Origin: Ruegeria lacuscaerulensis
GTDB taxonomy: Bacteria > Pseudomonadota > Alphaproteobacteria > Rhodobacterales > Rhodobacteraceae
Length of the DNA: 64,000 nt
Reading direction: 5' to 3'
Assembly: GCF_013031245.1 (NCBI RefSeq)
Contig: NZ_WPZL01000011.1
Location: 1 to 64,000 of the forward strand
Below, in pieces: positions 8,096 to 16,671 of this stretch. The notes beneath the pieces were generated by a model. That model was not told the origin of the DNA, did not search any database, and worked only from the letters and a program-made list of their open reading frames with translations. Each line of letters starts with the position of its first letter. Position 1 is the stretch's first letter. The position numbers were made by a program, and so were the translations under genes.

Positions 8096-10060
8096 ATGAC
8101 ACGCGTTCTGACGCTTTTGATAGTGGTGATTCTTGGGTCAATTGGGCAGGCGCAGGCCGATACGGCAGGCGATCTGCGCGCCGGTATGACGGAAATGCGC
8201 AAGAGCGACTGGAATGCCGCTCTGCGTGTGTCCGGTGCACGCGGGTCTGTGTCCCGCGATATCATCGTCTGGCACTGGCTGCGCGAAGGTTTTGGCAGTT
8301 CCGGTGACGTTCTGGTGTTTCTCGATCGGCGTCCGGACTGGCCCGGCCTGGCCTGGCTGCGGAGCAAGAGCGAGCCCGCCTTTACCGGTGCCGACCCCGA
8401 CCGGGTATTGAATTTTTACGCCGACACGCCGCCGCAGACCGCCGAAGGGGCGTTGAACTACGCTGTCGCGCTGAAGGCAAAAGGCCGTCCAGGCGATGCC
8501 GAAGCCGATATTGTCACCGCTTGGCGCACCATGCCCATGGGCAGGGGCCTGCAAAAGGACTACCTGGAGAACTTCAGCACTTTGCTGAAACCTCATCACG
8601 CGGCCCGACTGGACCGGATGCTGTGGGACAATCATCTGGTCAGCGCCGGGCAGATGCTGCCGCTGGTCAGCGCAGATGAGCGTAAGCTGGCCGAGGCGCG
8701 GATCGCGCTGCAAAAGCGTCAACCGGGCGTGGACGGTAAGGTCTCTGCCGTTCCGAAATCTCTCGCAGACTCTCCCGGACTGGCCTTCGACCGCTTCGTC
8801 TGGCGCGACAGGAAGGAACTGGACGAAAGCGCAATTGACCTGATGCTGACTCAGTCAACCGGCCCCGATGCGCTGGGAGAACCGGACAAGTGGGCCGAGG
8901 GGCGCCGCCGTCTGGCGCGGCTGGAGATGCGTAATGGTGGCGCGAAGCGCGCCTATGCAATTGCCGCCAACCATCATATGACCCCTGAAATGGGTTATGG
9001 CTATGCCGATCTGGAGTGGCTGGCCGGGTTTCTTGCCCTGCGCAAACTGAACGACCCGGCCACGGCGGTCCGGCATTTCCAGAACTTCTCGGATGCAGTG
9101 CAATCGCCGATTTCCAAAGGGCGCGGCGGGTATTGGCTGGGCAGGGCCTATGCCGCGCAAGGCGATGCTGAAAAAGCCTATGAGGCCTATGCGAAAGGCG
9201 CGGATTACCAGACGTCTTTTTATGGCCTGTTGGCGGCCGAGCGGATCGGGCGACCCTTTGACAGTGAATTGGCCAATCCCCGCCGGGCACCACACTGGAA
9301 ACAGGCCGAATTTGCTGATTCAAGCGTGTTGGAGGCCGGCCTTTTATTGCTGCGCGCGGGTGAGGACAACCTGGCCGAACGCTTCCTGACCCATCTGGTT
9401 GAAGAACTGGATCAGGTGCAGGCGACACAGCTTGGCGATCTGGTGATCGAACTGAAAGAGCCGCACCTGGCCGTGATGATCGCCAAACGTGCTGCAAAAA
9501 CCGGCATCGTTCTACCCGCCGCCTACTACCCGGTGCACCCGGTGGCTGATATCGGTCTGCCCATGGCCAAAGAAATGACACTGGCCATCGCCCGCCGCGA
9601 AAGCGAATTTGACCCAGTCGTGGTCAGTGGTGCGGGTGCGCGGGGATTAATGCAGGTGATGCCGGCAACGGCCAAACTGGTGGCAAAGGAACTGGGCATC
9701 CTCAGCGGTCACAAGACGTTGAAACTGACCTCGGACTGGCAGTATAACGCCAAGCTGGGCGCAAACTACCTGTCCGGGCTGGCGGCCGATTTCAACGGCA
9801 ACGTTGTGATGATGGCCGCAGGGTATAATGCCGGACCGCGTCGGCCAATTTCCTGGATGGAGCGCTATGGTGACCCTCGTGCCGGCGAGATCGACATGGT
9901 CGACTGGATCGAGACCATCCCGTTCAGCGAAACCCGCAATTATGTGATGCGCGTGGCGGAAAGCCTGCCGGTCTATCGCGCCCGCCTGGGTCAGCCCGCG
10001 CTGCCCATCCCGTTTTCGCAGGAACTTGTCGGCTCAACCCTGGCGTCTTTCGCGCCATAG
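8096..10060 (+). CDS. slt: Soluble lytic murein transglycosylase
   Basis: Periplasmic enzyme cleaving the MurNAc-GlcNAc bond with formation of 1,6-anhydro-MurNAc. From ATG 8096 the 654-aa protein begins with a signal peptide (MTRVLTLLIVVILG, likely cut after AQA). A long superhelical alpha-repeat domain follows, then a C-terminal SLT domain with the catalytic glutamate in AIARRESEFDP, followed by GARGLMQVMPATA and AAGYNAGP. In-frame ATGs at 8060 and 8087 are possible, but the signal peptide fits best from 8096. The 3' end overlaps the convergent transporter gene by 27 bp. Confidence 0.92.
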   Translation: MTRVLTLLIVVILGSIGQAQADTAGDLRAGMTEMRKSDWNAALRVSGARGSVSRDIIVWHWLREGFGSSGDVLVFLDRRPDWPGLAWLRSKSEPAFTGADPDRVLNFYADTPPQTAEGALNYAVALKAKGRPGDAEADIVTAWRTMPMGRGLQKDYLENFSTLLKPHHAARLDRMLWDNHLVSAGQMLPLVSADERKLAEARIALQKRQPGVDGKVSAVPKSLADSPGLAFDRFVWRDRKELDESAIDLMLTQSTGPDALGEPDKWAEGRRRLARLEMRNGGAKRAYAIAANHHMTPEMGYGYADLEWLAGFLALRKLNDPATAVRHFQNFSDAVQSPISKGRGGYWLGRAYAAQGDAEKAYEAYAKGADYQTSFYGLLAAERIGRPFDSELANPRRAPHWKQAEFADSSVLEAGLLLLRAGEDNLAERFLTHLVEELDQVQATQLGDLVIELKEPHLAVMIAKRAAKTGIVLPAAYYPVHPVADIGLPMAKEMTLAIARRESEFDPVVVSGAGARGLMQVMPATAKLVAKELGILSGHKTLKLTSDWQYNAKLGANYLSGLAADFNGNVVMMAAGYNAGPRRPISWMERYGDPRAGEIDMVDWIETIPFSETRNYVMRVAESLPVYRARLGQPALPIPFSQELVGSTLASFAP

Positions 10061-10903
10061 GGTGAACAGCCCCGCGGCCACGACCAAAGCTGCGCCTACG
10101 ATAACCGCTGGGCGCAGCGACTCGCCAAAGATTGAAATACCCAGAATCGCACTCCAGACCAGATGGAAATAGGCAAAAGGCTGCACCGCGCTGGCTTCGG
10201 CCATCTCGTAGCATTTGATCAACAGCCAATGGCCCAAAACACCGCTGACGCTCAATAAGGCCATCCAGCCCCAGTCTGCGGGCGCCATCGGTTCCCAATA
10301 CCACATCCCGACCAAAGTCATCGCCACAGCCCCAGCGACACCTGTCCAGAAGAAGCTGGTGGCGGCGCTGTCCTTGCGGGCGGCATAGCGGGTCAGCAAC
10401 CCGTACAGCGCAAACATCAGCGCGGAAATCAGCGGGATGATGGCCCATGGATTAAAGACTCCAGCCCCGGGTTGCAGGATGATCAGAACCCCGACGCAGC
10501 CTACCCCGATCGCAGCCCAGCGGCGCCATCCCACCTGCTCACCAAGGACTGGCCCGCTCAGCGCGGCGACCAGCAGCGGGTAGCAGATGAACACCGCCAT
10601 CGTGTCGATCAGGCCCAGAACCGTGAAGGCAAAAACGGCGACACATATTTCGGCCGCTAAAAGCACACCGCGAAACACCTGCAACCCCGGCTGGCTGGTC
10701 CGTGTCGCGGCCCTCAGGCCGCCGGGCGCGCGCGCTGCCAGCGTGATGACAAACGCGGCAAAGAACCAGTAGCGGATCATCACAACCATGTAGGTGTTGT
10801 ACGTCCCGGCCAGATGGCGCGAGATACCGTCCTGCAGGGCAAACACGATCGTCGCCGCGATCATCAGGCCGATTCCGGCCCGCACGTTATTCTGCTGTGT
10901 CAT
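10034..10903 (-). CDS. EamA-family (DMT superfamily) transporter
   Basis: A 289-aa inner-membrane protein with about ten transmembrane helices in two EamA repeats (first near IGLMIAATIVFALQDGI, second near INPWAIIPLISALMFALYGL-like segments). It ends in a basic tail. Such proteins export or import small metabolites; no substrate can be read from the sequence. Its start overlaps the stop of the upstream mnmD gene by 4 nt, so the two are co-transcribed although no functional link is obvious. Its stop overlaps the end of convergent slt. Confidence 0.85.
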   Translation of the reverse strand: MTQQNNVRAGIGLMIAATIVFALQDGISRHLAGTYNTYMVVMIRYWFFAAFVITLAARAPGGLRAATRTSQPGLQVFRGVLLAAEICVAVFAFTVLGLIDTMAVFICYPLLVAALSGPVLGEQVGWRRWAAIGVGCVGVLIILQPGAGVFNPWAIIPLISALMFALYGLLTRYAARKDSAATSFFWTGVAGAVAMTLVGMWYWEPMAPADWGWMALLSVSGVLGHWLLIKCYEMAEASAVQPFAYFHLVWSAILGISIFGESLRPAVIVGAALVVAAGLFTLWRERRQG

Positions 10904-11565
10904 GCTTTGATCGCTTGGGTCATGTGGCGCTTGCGGCCATAGCCGGGGGTGCGGGTGACAGAGAACCCGGCCTCTTCCAACCCCCGCCGCACGAAACCGG
11001 CGGCTGTATAGGTGGCCGCCGTGCCCACGACAGTCGTATGGTCCGCCACCTGTTGCATCAGATCAGCCCCCCACAATTCAGGGTTCTTTGCCGGAGAGAA
11101 CCCGTCCAGAAACCACGCATCCGCTGCGCCGGTCCAACCCCGCAGGGTCTGGCGTGCATCCCCCTCGACGACTTCAAGCCGCAAAGTACCCAGATCGCAC
11201 GCTCCGCCCTGCCACTGCGCAAGGAAACGCTCGCTCCAAGGGGCAAGTTCAGGGAATGCCGCCAGTGCGCGGGCCATGTCCGCAGAATCCATTGGGAACG
11301 CCTCAAAGCTGGTAAAGGACAGGGGGGTGGTCCGGCCGGACTTCTCCCATTCGGACCATACGGTCAGCATATTCAGACCGGTGCCAAAGCCCAGCTCGGC
11401 AATATGAAACCCCGGCGCGAACCGCGCGGGCAGATCATTGCCCGCCAGAAACACGTGCCGCGTTTCCTCCAACCCGTTTTGCAACGAGAAATATGGGTCG
11501 TCGAAACGATCCGAGACCGGAATCTGATCATCGGTCCATGTCAGTTTGGCACGCTGGTCTGCCAT
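10900..11565 (-). CDS. mnmD: tRNA 5-(aminomethyl)-2-thiouridylate methyltransferase, MnmD/MnmC(m)-type
   Basis: A 221-aa SAM-dependent methyltransferase equivalent to the N-terminal half of E. coli MnmC, which carries out the last methylation of mnm5s2U at the tRNA wobble position. The SAM-binding segment ELGFGTGLNMLTVW and the family segment WFLDGFSPAKNPELWG are clear. The start region MADQRAKLTWTDDQIPVSDRF is typical. The oxidoreductase half is encoded by the adjacent divergent gene starting 49 bp away, so the bifunctional enzyme appears here as two separate proteins. Confidence 0.88.
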   Translation of the reverse strand: MADQRAKLTWTDDQIPVSDRFDDPYFSLQNGLEETRHVFLAGNDLPARFAPGFHIAELGFGTGLNMLTVWSEWEKSGRTTPLSFTSFEAFPMDSADMARALAAFPELAPWSERFLAQWQGGACDLGTLRLEVVEGDARQTLRGWTGAADAWFLDGFSPAKNPELWGADLMQQVADHTTVVGTAATYTAAGFVRRGLEEAGFSVTRTPGYGRKRHMTQAIKA

Positions 11566-11614
11566 TGGGAAATCCTGTAGCTAAGCGGCGCGACACTGAA
11601 CAAGGATAAGGGGA

Positions 11615-12655
11615 ATGGCAATGGTCGATGTAACGGTGCGCGGTGCGGGGATTTTCGGCCTGTCCATCGCCTGGACCTGCGCGCGGCGCGGCGCAAAGGT
11701 GCAGGTTGTTGACCCCTTCGGCCCCGGCACCGGTTCCAGCGGTGGGTTGGTGGGCGCGCTGGCCCCACATGTGCCTGAGAACTGGAACGCGAAGAAAGCC
11801 TTTCAGTTCGACAGCCTGATCATGGCCGAACCGTTCTGGAAACAGGTCGAAGCCACCGGTGGCGTCTCACCCGGATATGCGCGGCTGGGACGCCTGCAGC
11901 CCATCCCGGACGCCCGCACGCTCGAGCTTGCCCATGCGCGCGCGGGCACAGCGGCTGAGCTGTGGCAGGGGCGGGCCGAGTGGCGGGTCGTAGAAGCGGC
12001 TGACATTGGCGCGTGGTGCCCGCCCAGCCCGACCGGGTTCGTGATCCACGATACGCTGAGCGCCCGCATGCATCCCCGCCGAGCGTGTGCCGCGCTGGTC
12101 TCGGCGCTGGCGGTGATGGGGGTTGAGGTCCAGAAGGATGCGCCCGACCGTGGCCAGGTCATTCACGCCACGGGTCTGGCCGGATTGCAGGAACTCAGCG
12201 CCGCTTTTGGCAAGACCGTCGGCAACGGCGTCAAAGGGCAGGCCGCCCTGCTGCGGTTCGACGCAGGCGAAGTCCCGCAGCTGTTTGCCGATGCCGTCCA
12301 CATAGTGCCACACGCAGATGGAACTCTTGCAATCGGCTCGACATCAGAACGCGACTATGACGACCCCACCAGCACCGATTCCGCATTGGACGATGTGCTG
12401 GACCGTGCCACGCGCGCGGTGCCGCTGCTGCACGGCGCTGAGGTCATTGAAAGATGGGCAGGCGTGCGCCCCCGCAGCAAAAGCCGCGCGCCGATGCTGG
12501 GTGCCCACCCGCTGCACCAGGGGCAGTTCATCGCCAACGGAGGGTTCAAGATAGGCTTCGGCATGGCCCCCAAAGTGGCCGCAGTCATGGCCGATCTGGT
12601 TCTCGACGGGCGCGATACCATCCCCGAGGAATTCCGACCCGAAGCCTCACTCTGA
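11615..12655 (+). CDS. FAD-dependent oxidoreductase, probable MnmC(o)-type
   Basis: A 346-aa DAO-fold flavoprotein with an N-terminal Rossmann motif (RGAGIFGLSIAWTCARRG) and a C-terminal segment VRPRSKSRAPMLG-like that resembles glycine-oxidase and MnmC FAD domains. Given the neighbouring mnmD, the likely role is oxidative removal of the carboxymethyl group from cmnm5(s2)U in tRNA. A free-standing glycine or D-amino-acid oxidase is the alternative. Two starts are possible (11615 and 11621), both behind AAGGGG. The gene ends 9 bp inside the convergent MaoC-like gene. Confidence 0.7.
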   Translation: MAMVDVTVRGAGIFGLSIAWTCARRGAKVQVVDPFGPGTGSSGGLVGALAPHVPENWNAKKAFQFDSLIMAEPFWKQVEATGGVSPGYARLGRLQPIPDARTLELAHARAGTAAELWQGRAEWRVVEAADIGAWCPPSPTGFVIHDTLSARMHPRRACAALVSALAVMGVEVQKDAPDRGQVIHATGLAGLQELSAAFGKTVGNGVKGQAALLRFDAGEVPQLFADAVHIVPHADGTLAIGSTSERDYDDPTSTDSALDDVLDRATRAVPLLHGAEVIERWAGVRPRSKSRAPMLGAHPLHQGQFIANGGFKIGFGMAPKVAAVMADLVLDGRDTIPEEFRPEASL

Positions 12656-13447
12656 CAGGGGCGTAGCTTCAGCCGTCATGCATTGCCGTCCGTCGGGCCC
12701 GCGCACCCACAGAGCCTGACCGTTCCGGCAGAGGGATGCCGTTTCGAAATGCATCAGCGGTGAGGACGCGCGGAACGTGAACTGCTCCAGCGGTCCCATC
12801 AATTTCTCGGCGAACAGCATCAGATGCTGCGCCAGCAGCGGGCCATGCACGACCAGCCCAGCATACCCCTCGATGTCGCGCGCATAATCCAGATCGTAGT
12901 GAATTCGGTGGCCGTTGAAGGTCAGCGCCGAATAGCGAAATAGCAGGGTGGAATCAAAAGTGACCTCACGCCGATCTGTTTCGTCGATTCGCGCGGTCGG
13001 CGGAGCTGGCTTGGCTTCATCGGCTGAGGGATCCTGGTGATAAACCAGATCCTGCCATTCGGTCAGGCACAATGTGTCACCCTGCCAAACCTCATGGCGC
13101 AATGTGACAAAGCCCAGCTGCCCTGTGCGGCCGGTTTTCGAAGTTGCATTTTCCCGAACGGACCGCCGTTCGGCCCCGGTGCCCGCAGTCAATGGGGCGT
13201 GAAAATGCAATCGCCCCCCTGCCCACATCCGACGCGGCAGTCCCATGTCCGGGATCAGCGCACCTCCCACCTTTGGATGCCCGTCGCGCCCCAACTCCTG
13301 CGGCGGGCGCGGCGACCAGAAATACAGTTGGTGAAAGAACGGCGGCAACGGTGCACCGTGCCCGATCGTCACCGCCTGCCCCAGCGCTGCCTGAAATGCA
13401 GCGGCGCGGGCCGGATCTATCACGTCGGTCTGAGTTTCTTCCGCCAT
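12647..13447 (-). CDS. Hot-dog fold hydratase/dehydratase (HTD2 / mesaconyl-CoA hydratase-like)
   Basis: A 266-aa protein with an N-terminal FAS1-dehydratase-like hot-dog region (HQLYFWSPRPPQELG..., MWAGGRLHFHAPL) and a C-terminal MaoC-like region (FNGHRIHYDLDYARDIEGY, VVHGPLLAQHLM). Proteins with this layout hydrate mesaconyl-C4-CoA or dehydrate 3-hydroxyacyl thioesters. The exact substrate cannot be deduced. It is not in an obvious operon: the upstream FMN-reductase gene is 49 bp away on the same strand, and the stop overlaps the convergent flavoprotein gene. Confidence 0.75.
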   Translation of the reverse strand: MAEETQTDVIDPARAAAFQAALGQAVTIGHGAPLPPFFHQLYFWSPRPPQELGRDGHPKVGGALIPDMGLPRRMWAGGRLHFHAPLTAGTGAERRSVRENATSKTGRTGQLGFVTLRHEVWQGDTLCLTEWQDLVYHQDPSADEAKPAPPTARIDETDRREVTFDSTLLFRYSALTFNGHRIHYDLDYARDIEGYAGLVVHGPLLAQHLMLFAEKLMGPLEQFTFRASSPLMHFETASLCRNGQALWVRGPDGRQCMTAEATPLSE

Positions 13448-13496
13448 AGCGGCAGATTAGGTAGCAGTGCGTTTGGGGGCAAGCGGCAGGACAGGA

Positions 13497-14039
13497 TTAA
13501 AACCCGGCCTCTGACCGCAGTTTCTGCATCAAAGTTCGCAAAGAGCTTTCATAGCGTTCACTTAGTAGTTTTCCCTGTTCGTCAAATTCGTTCGAACTGC
13601 TGGCCAGATGAATTTCAGGCCCCTGCAGAATGCGCGGCTGGAAGGGAACCATATAGCTACGCAGAACCATCTGCGCGCGCTCGCCGCCCGCGCGGCCCGC
13701 GGCAGCCGACATCACGGCGACCGGTTTGTCAGCCCAAGGGCGGCCGTCGGTTCGGCTAACCCAGTCCAGTGCGTTTTTCAGAACCCCCGACGGCCCTTTG
13801 TTATATTCCGGGGTGGAAATGATAACCGCGTGCGCCTGCGCAATCTGATCGGACAGCAGCTGAACAGCCTGGGGAATACCCTCACCGTCTTCCAGATCGC
13901 CGTCATAAAGCGGCAGGTTCAGATCCGCCTCGATAAACGTGCCAGGCTCGAACAACCGCGCCGCCTCGCGCAGCAGTTTGCGGTTGGTGGCGCTTTGGCG
14001 CAACGAGCCGGAGAGGCCAAGCAGGATCGGTTCGGACAT
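13497..14039 (-). CDS. NADPH-dependent FMN reductase family protein
   Basis: A 180-aa flavodoxin-like reductase. The phosphate-binding loop GLSGSLRQSATNRKLL lies near the N-terminus, STPEYNKGPSGVLKNALDW about residues 75-95, and an AAAGRAGGERAQ segment follows; all are typical of the family (azoreductase/ChrR/SsuE-like). The ATG at 14039 is chosen because GGAG lies 6 nt before it; upstream in-frame ATGs (14054, 14066) lack this. Likely cytosolic reduction of quinones, azo compounds or chromate using FMN. Specific role unknown. Confidence 0.85.
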   Translation of the reverse strand: MSEPILLGLSGSLRQSATNRKLLREAARLFEPGTFIEADLNLPLYDGDLEDGEGIPQAVQLLSDQIAQAHAVIISTPEYNKGPSGVLKNALDWVSRTDGRPWADKPVAVMSAAAGRAGGERAQMVLRSYMVPFQPRILQGPEIHLASSSNEFDEQGKLLSERYESSLRTLMQKLRSEAGF

Positions 14040-14121
14040 AGGGAACTCCGTCATGGTGTTTCCCAAAAGCTAGCCCAAAGCTTGCGTGTACCAAAGCCCG
14101 GGTGACGCGCAGTCAATGTGC

Positions 14122-14146
14122 AAAAAAAGGGCGCCCGAAAGCGCCC
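14122..14146 (-). terminator. Intrinsic terminator of the OmpA-like lipoprotein gene
   Basis: On the minus strand, GGGCGC (14146-14141) pairs with GCGCCC (14134-14129) across a 6-nt loop and is followed by seven T residues (14128-14122). It starts 8 nt after the lipoprotein stop codon. Confidence 0.88.
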
Positions 14147-14153
14147 CGTCACG

Positions 14154-14825
14154 TTACGTGCGACCGTTGGGGATGATCTCGATATCGACCCGACGGTTTT
14201 GGGCCTTGCCCTCGGGCGTCAGGTTCGAGGCGGCGGGCCGGTTTTCCCCAAGACCGATTGTGGTGATCCGCACCCCGTTCACACCATTGGCCTGAAGGAT
14301 ATCCGCCACGGACCGGGCGCGGCGTTCGGACAGGGCCTGATTGTAGGACGCCTCGCCATCGCTGTCGGTATGGCCGATAATCTGAACGTTCGAGTTGGGG
14401 TACCTCACCAGATTCTGACCGACCCGCACCAGATCGGAACGCAGCGCAGGACGCACGGTCGAGCTGTCGGTGTCAAAGGTGATATCATTCGGAACGGTGA
14501 CGATCAGGCGGTCCCCCGCATTGACGATGGTGATGCCGTCATTAGCCAGTTGCTGACGCAGTTCCGCCGCCTGCTTATCCAGTTGATTGCCGATCAAACC
14601 TCCGCCGGCCGCACCAACGGCAGCCCCGGCCACCGCACCCAGCAGGGGGTCAGAGCCATTTGCGATGGCCCCGACGCCCGCCCCGACCAGGCCGCCCAGA
14701 ATTGCGCCTTGCTTGGCGTTCTGGTTGGGGTCGGAGGGCAGGTTCAAGGTACCGGGGTCAGTACAGGCCCCAAGAAACAGGGCCGAGCAAAGCCCGGCGG
14801 AAAGAACGAACTTGGAAATCGTCAT
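14154..14825 (-). CDS. OmpA-family lipoprotein with glycine-zipper (YiaD-like)
   Basis: A 223-aa envelope protein. The lipoprotein signal ends in the lipobox LGAC (Cys about residue 21). A glycine-rich zipper (LGGLVGAGVGAIANG ... AAVGAAGGGLIG) follows, and then a C-terminal OmpA peptidoglycan-binding domain with IIGHTDSDGEASYNQALSE and RRARSVADIL. It probably anchors the outer membrane to peptidoglycan. It is monocistronic: own terminator downstream, and a 118-nt gap upstream that contains a stable hairpin close to the ribosome site (AAGG). Confidence 0.92.
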   Translation of the reverse strand: MTISKFVLSAGLCSALFLGACTDPGTLNLPSDPNQNAKQGAILGGLVGAGVGAIANGSDPLLGAVAGAAVGAAGGGLIGNQLDKQAAELRQQLANDGITIVNAGDRLIVTVPNDITFDTDSSTVRPALRSDLVRVGQNLVRYPNSNVQIIGHTDSDGEASYNQALSERRARSVADILQANGVNGVRITTIGLGENRPAASNLTPEGKAQNRRVDIEIIPNGRT

Positions 14826-14844
14826 GGAATCACCTTCTGCTCCG

Positions 14845-14863
14845 GGGTCCGTTCACCGGACCC
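14845..14863 (-). promoter_or_regulatory. Hairpin in the leader of the OmpA-like lipoprotein
   Basis: A perfect 7-bp stem (GGGTCCG/CGGACCC) with a 5-nt loop lies about 20 nt before the ATG of the lipoprotein on the minus strand, just upstream of its ribosome site. It has no U-tract, so it is not a classical terminator for the WYL gene upstream. It may be a 5' UTR element affecting mRNA stability or translation. Confidence 0.45.
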
Positions 14864-14943
14864 GTATTGTTTGGCGCAGTTTATCACGCCGCTTGTACGC
14901 AGTCACAAGCAACAATTCGGTGAAATCGGCAATTCCCCGCCGT

Positions 14944-15636
14944 TCAACTGACGTTTGCGGGTTCTTCCCAGCGGTTCTGTTCCTGCCAGATCGCGCGCAG
15001 CGGTTCGCCCTGTCCACAGAAGTGGTCGTCAATCAACTCGCACGCCCAGATCCGATCGGTGCGGAAATGGCGAAACCCGCTTCTTAATTCGCACCACGCA
15101 GCCAGCATGGTGCATTCGATGTGATAGATCAGAGCAACAGGCCGGACGATCCGCTCAGTCCGGTCGCCTTGGGAATTGACATAGGTTATACGAATTTTGC
15201 GCTCGGCCCGAATGGCCTCGCGGTAATTCACCACGGGGACACAACCTTTGGCCGGGTCGTCCATGGGTGCCCCCCACGGGGCAACTTGTAGCCAATCGGC
15301 GGGCACGCGCAGGGCTTCGATCTTGCGGCACACCCGGTCGGCGGCCTGTTGCAGGGTACTGTCACCGGTGCGCGCCAGCATCGACAGTCCGACCCAAAGC
15401 GCCTCGACCTCTTCGGCATCGAAATTCAGCGGCGGCAAGTCATAGCCACGCCGCATCAGGTAACCGACCCCCGCCTCGCCCTCGATCGGGGTGCGCTGAG
15501 CCTGCAGGGCCGCAATGTCCCTGTAAACCGTGCGCGCGGACACCTCGAGCTTTTCCGCAAGCATCTCGGCCGTGACCGGCGCTTCGGCGGACCGCAGGAT
15601 TTGGATGATTTCGAACAGGCGGGTCGAGCGACGCAT
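14944..15636 (-). CDS. YafY-type HTH/WYL-domain transcriptional regulator
   Basis: A 230-aa DNA-binding protein. The N-terminal HTH_11 domain (RRSTRLFEIIQILRSAEAPV...EVSARTVYRDIAAL) is followed by a WYL sensor domain (about residues 135-190, REAIRAERKIRITYVNSQGD ... FRHFRTDRI). The ATG at 15636 has GGAG 7 nt upstream; the frame stays open much further upstream, but that extension covers the intergenic operator. A perfect dyad CTGACA-N6-TGTCAG lies 42-59 bp before the start and may be its own binding site, shared with the divergent 61-aa gene. The ligand is unknown. Confidence 0.88.
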   Translation of the reverse strand: MRRSTRLFEIIQILRSAEAPVTAEMLAEKLEVSARTVYRDIAALQAQRTPIEGEAGVGYLMRRGYDLPPLNFDAEEVEALWVGLSMLARTGDSTLQQAADRVCRKIEALRVPADWLQVAPWGAPMDDPAKGCVPVVNYREAIRAERKIRITYVNSQGDRTERIVRPVALIYHIECTMLAAWCELRSGFRHFRTDRIWACELIDDHFCGQGEPLRAIWQEQNRWEEPANVS

Positions 15637-15677
15637 GGGGTTCTCCGGGTGATCTGCTGACACACTAGCACACCCCC

Positions 15678-15695
15678 CTGACAAGGTGATGTCAG
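15678..15695. promoter_or_regulatory. Palindromic operator candidate CTGACA-N6-TGTCAG
   Basis: A perfect inverted repeat with 6-bp arms and a 6-bp spacer (AGGTGA) lies between the WYL regulator and the divergent 61-aa gene. Its position, 42 bp from one start and 44 bp from the other, fits an operator controlling both directions. It is assigned to the WYL regulator by proximity only. Confidence 0.55.
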
Positions 15696-15739
15696 GAGTG
15701 ATGCGGCAGGTTTGAACCCTAAAGGAAAGGAGTTCGACC

Positions 15740-15925
15740 ATGCCATATCTCGACAACCACGTGATGATGACCCTGAAACTGGATCGCTGGTCACAGGACC
15801 ACAACCTGCGCGCCTTTGAGATTGAGCGCGAGATCATGGCTGCCCGCCAGCCGTGCGCACCGCGCAAGCGGACAAAACGGTTTTCACTGGGTAATCTGAA
15901 GATGCTGTGGACCAGCACAGCCTAA
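15740..15925 (+). CDS. Small hypothetical protein (61 aa)
   Basis: I do not recognise this protein. It is basic in the middle (CAPRKRTKRFSLGN) and has no clear membrane segment or signal. It is supported as a gene by a strong ribosome site (AAAGGAG, spacing about 8) before its ATG and by its place divergent to the WYL regulator with a palindrome between them. Its stop is 2 nt before the convergent rluA stop. It may be the main target of the WYL regulator. Confidence 0.6.
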   Translation: MPYLDNHVMMTLKLDRWSQDHNLRAFEIEREIMAARQPCAPRKRTKRFSLGNLKMLWTSTA

Positions 15926-15927
15926 AG

Positions 15928-16575
15928 TCAAAAATCAGCCGGGGCGCGGAATTTCACCGAGACGCCGCCTTCGGGATTCTTCAGGCGTAACTCCTCGGAA
16001 TGCAGCATCAGACGCGGAAACTCTCGCGCCGCGCCCTCGGCATAGAACGGATCCCCCAAGATAGGGTGGCCCAGCGCCTGCATATGAACGCGCAGCTGGT
16101 GGGATCGGCCTGTTTTCGGAAACAGGCGAACTCGGGTCGTCTCGCCTTCGTGTTTGATTACACGCCAGTCGGTAACTGCGGGTTTGCCTGTTTCATGGCA
16201 CACCATCTGACGCGGGCGGTTGGGCCAATCCACGATCAGCGGAAGTTCCACAGTTCCGGTTTTCGGCTCGACCCGCCCCCAGACACGGGCGACATAGGTT
16301 TTGCGGGTCTGTCGTTTCTCAAACTGCATGCTCAGGTGCCTTTGTGCATGGGGCGACTGGGCAAACACCATCACACCTGACGTGTCCCGATCCAACCGAT
16401 GCACCAAGAGCGCCTGTGGAAACGCCGCCTGTACCCGCGTCAGCAGGCAATCAGCCAGATGTTCACCTCGGCCCGGCACAGACAGCAGCCCCGAGGGCTT
16501 GTTCACTACGATCAGCTGCGCATCTTCGTGCAGCACGTCCAGGGGCGTTTTCGGGGGATCATAGGTCTCGCTCAT
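15928..16575 (-). CDS. rluA: RluA-family pseudouridine synthase
   Basis: A 215-aa enzyme that isomerises uridine to pseudouridine in 23S rRNA and/or tRNA. The catalytic aspartate lies in the motif HRLDRDTSG, with the flanking segments VVNKPSGLLSVPGRG and GRSHQLRVHMQALGHPILGD. The length fits RluA proper (no S4 domain) rather than RluC/RluD. The ATG at 16575 starts MSETYDPPKTPLD; upstream in-frame sequence crosses the divergent SnoaL gene's 5' end and is not coding. It is a single gene, divergent from the SnoaL-like gene. Confidence 0.9.
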   Translation of the reverse strand: MSETYDPPKTPLDVLHEDAQLIVVNKPSGLLSVPGRGEHLADCLLTRVQAAFPQALLVHRLDRDTSGVMVFAQSPHAQRHLSMQFEKRQTRKTYVARVWGRVEPKTGTVELPLIVDWPNRPRQMVCHETGKPAVTDWRVIKHEGETTRVRLFPKTGRSHQLRVHMQALGHPILGDPFYAEGAAREFPRLMLHSEELRLKNPEGGVSVKFRAPADF

Positions 16576-16671
16576 GCGCGCCTGCCTATCGCAGCACGCT
16601 GCCTCCCGCAACGTCGGCCTTGCCTGAACGGATAGGTTCAGCAAATCTCGGGCCAAAGCAGAGGAGAAGCC

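Noticed and set aside
15637..15918. N-terminal extension of the WYL regulator
   Set aside because: The frame stays open, but the extension crosses the palindrome and the divergent small gene and has no homology to the family; the start at 15636 has a ribosome site.
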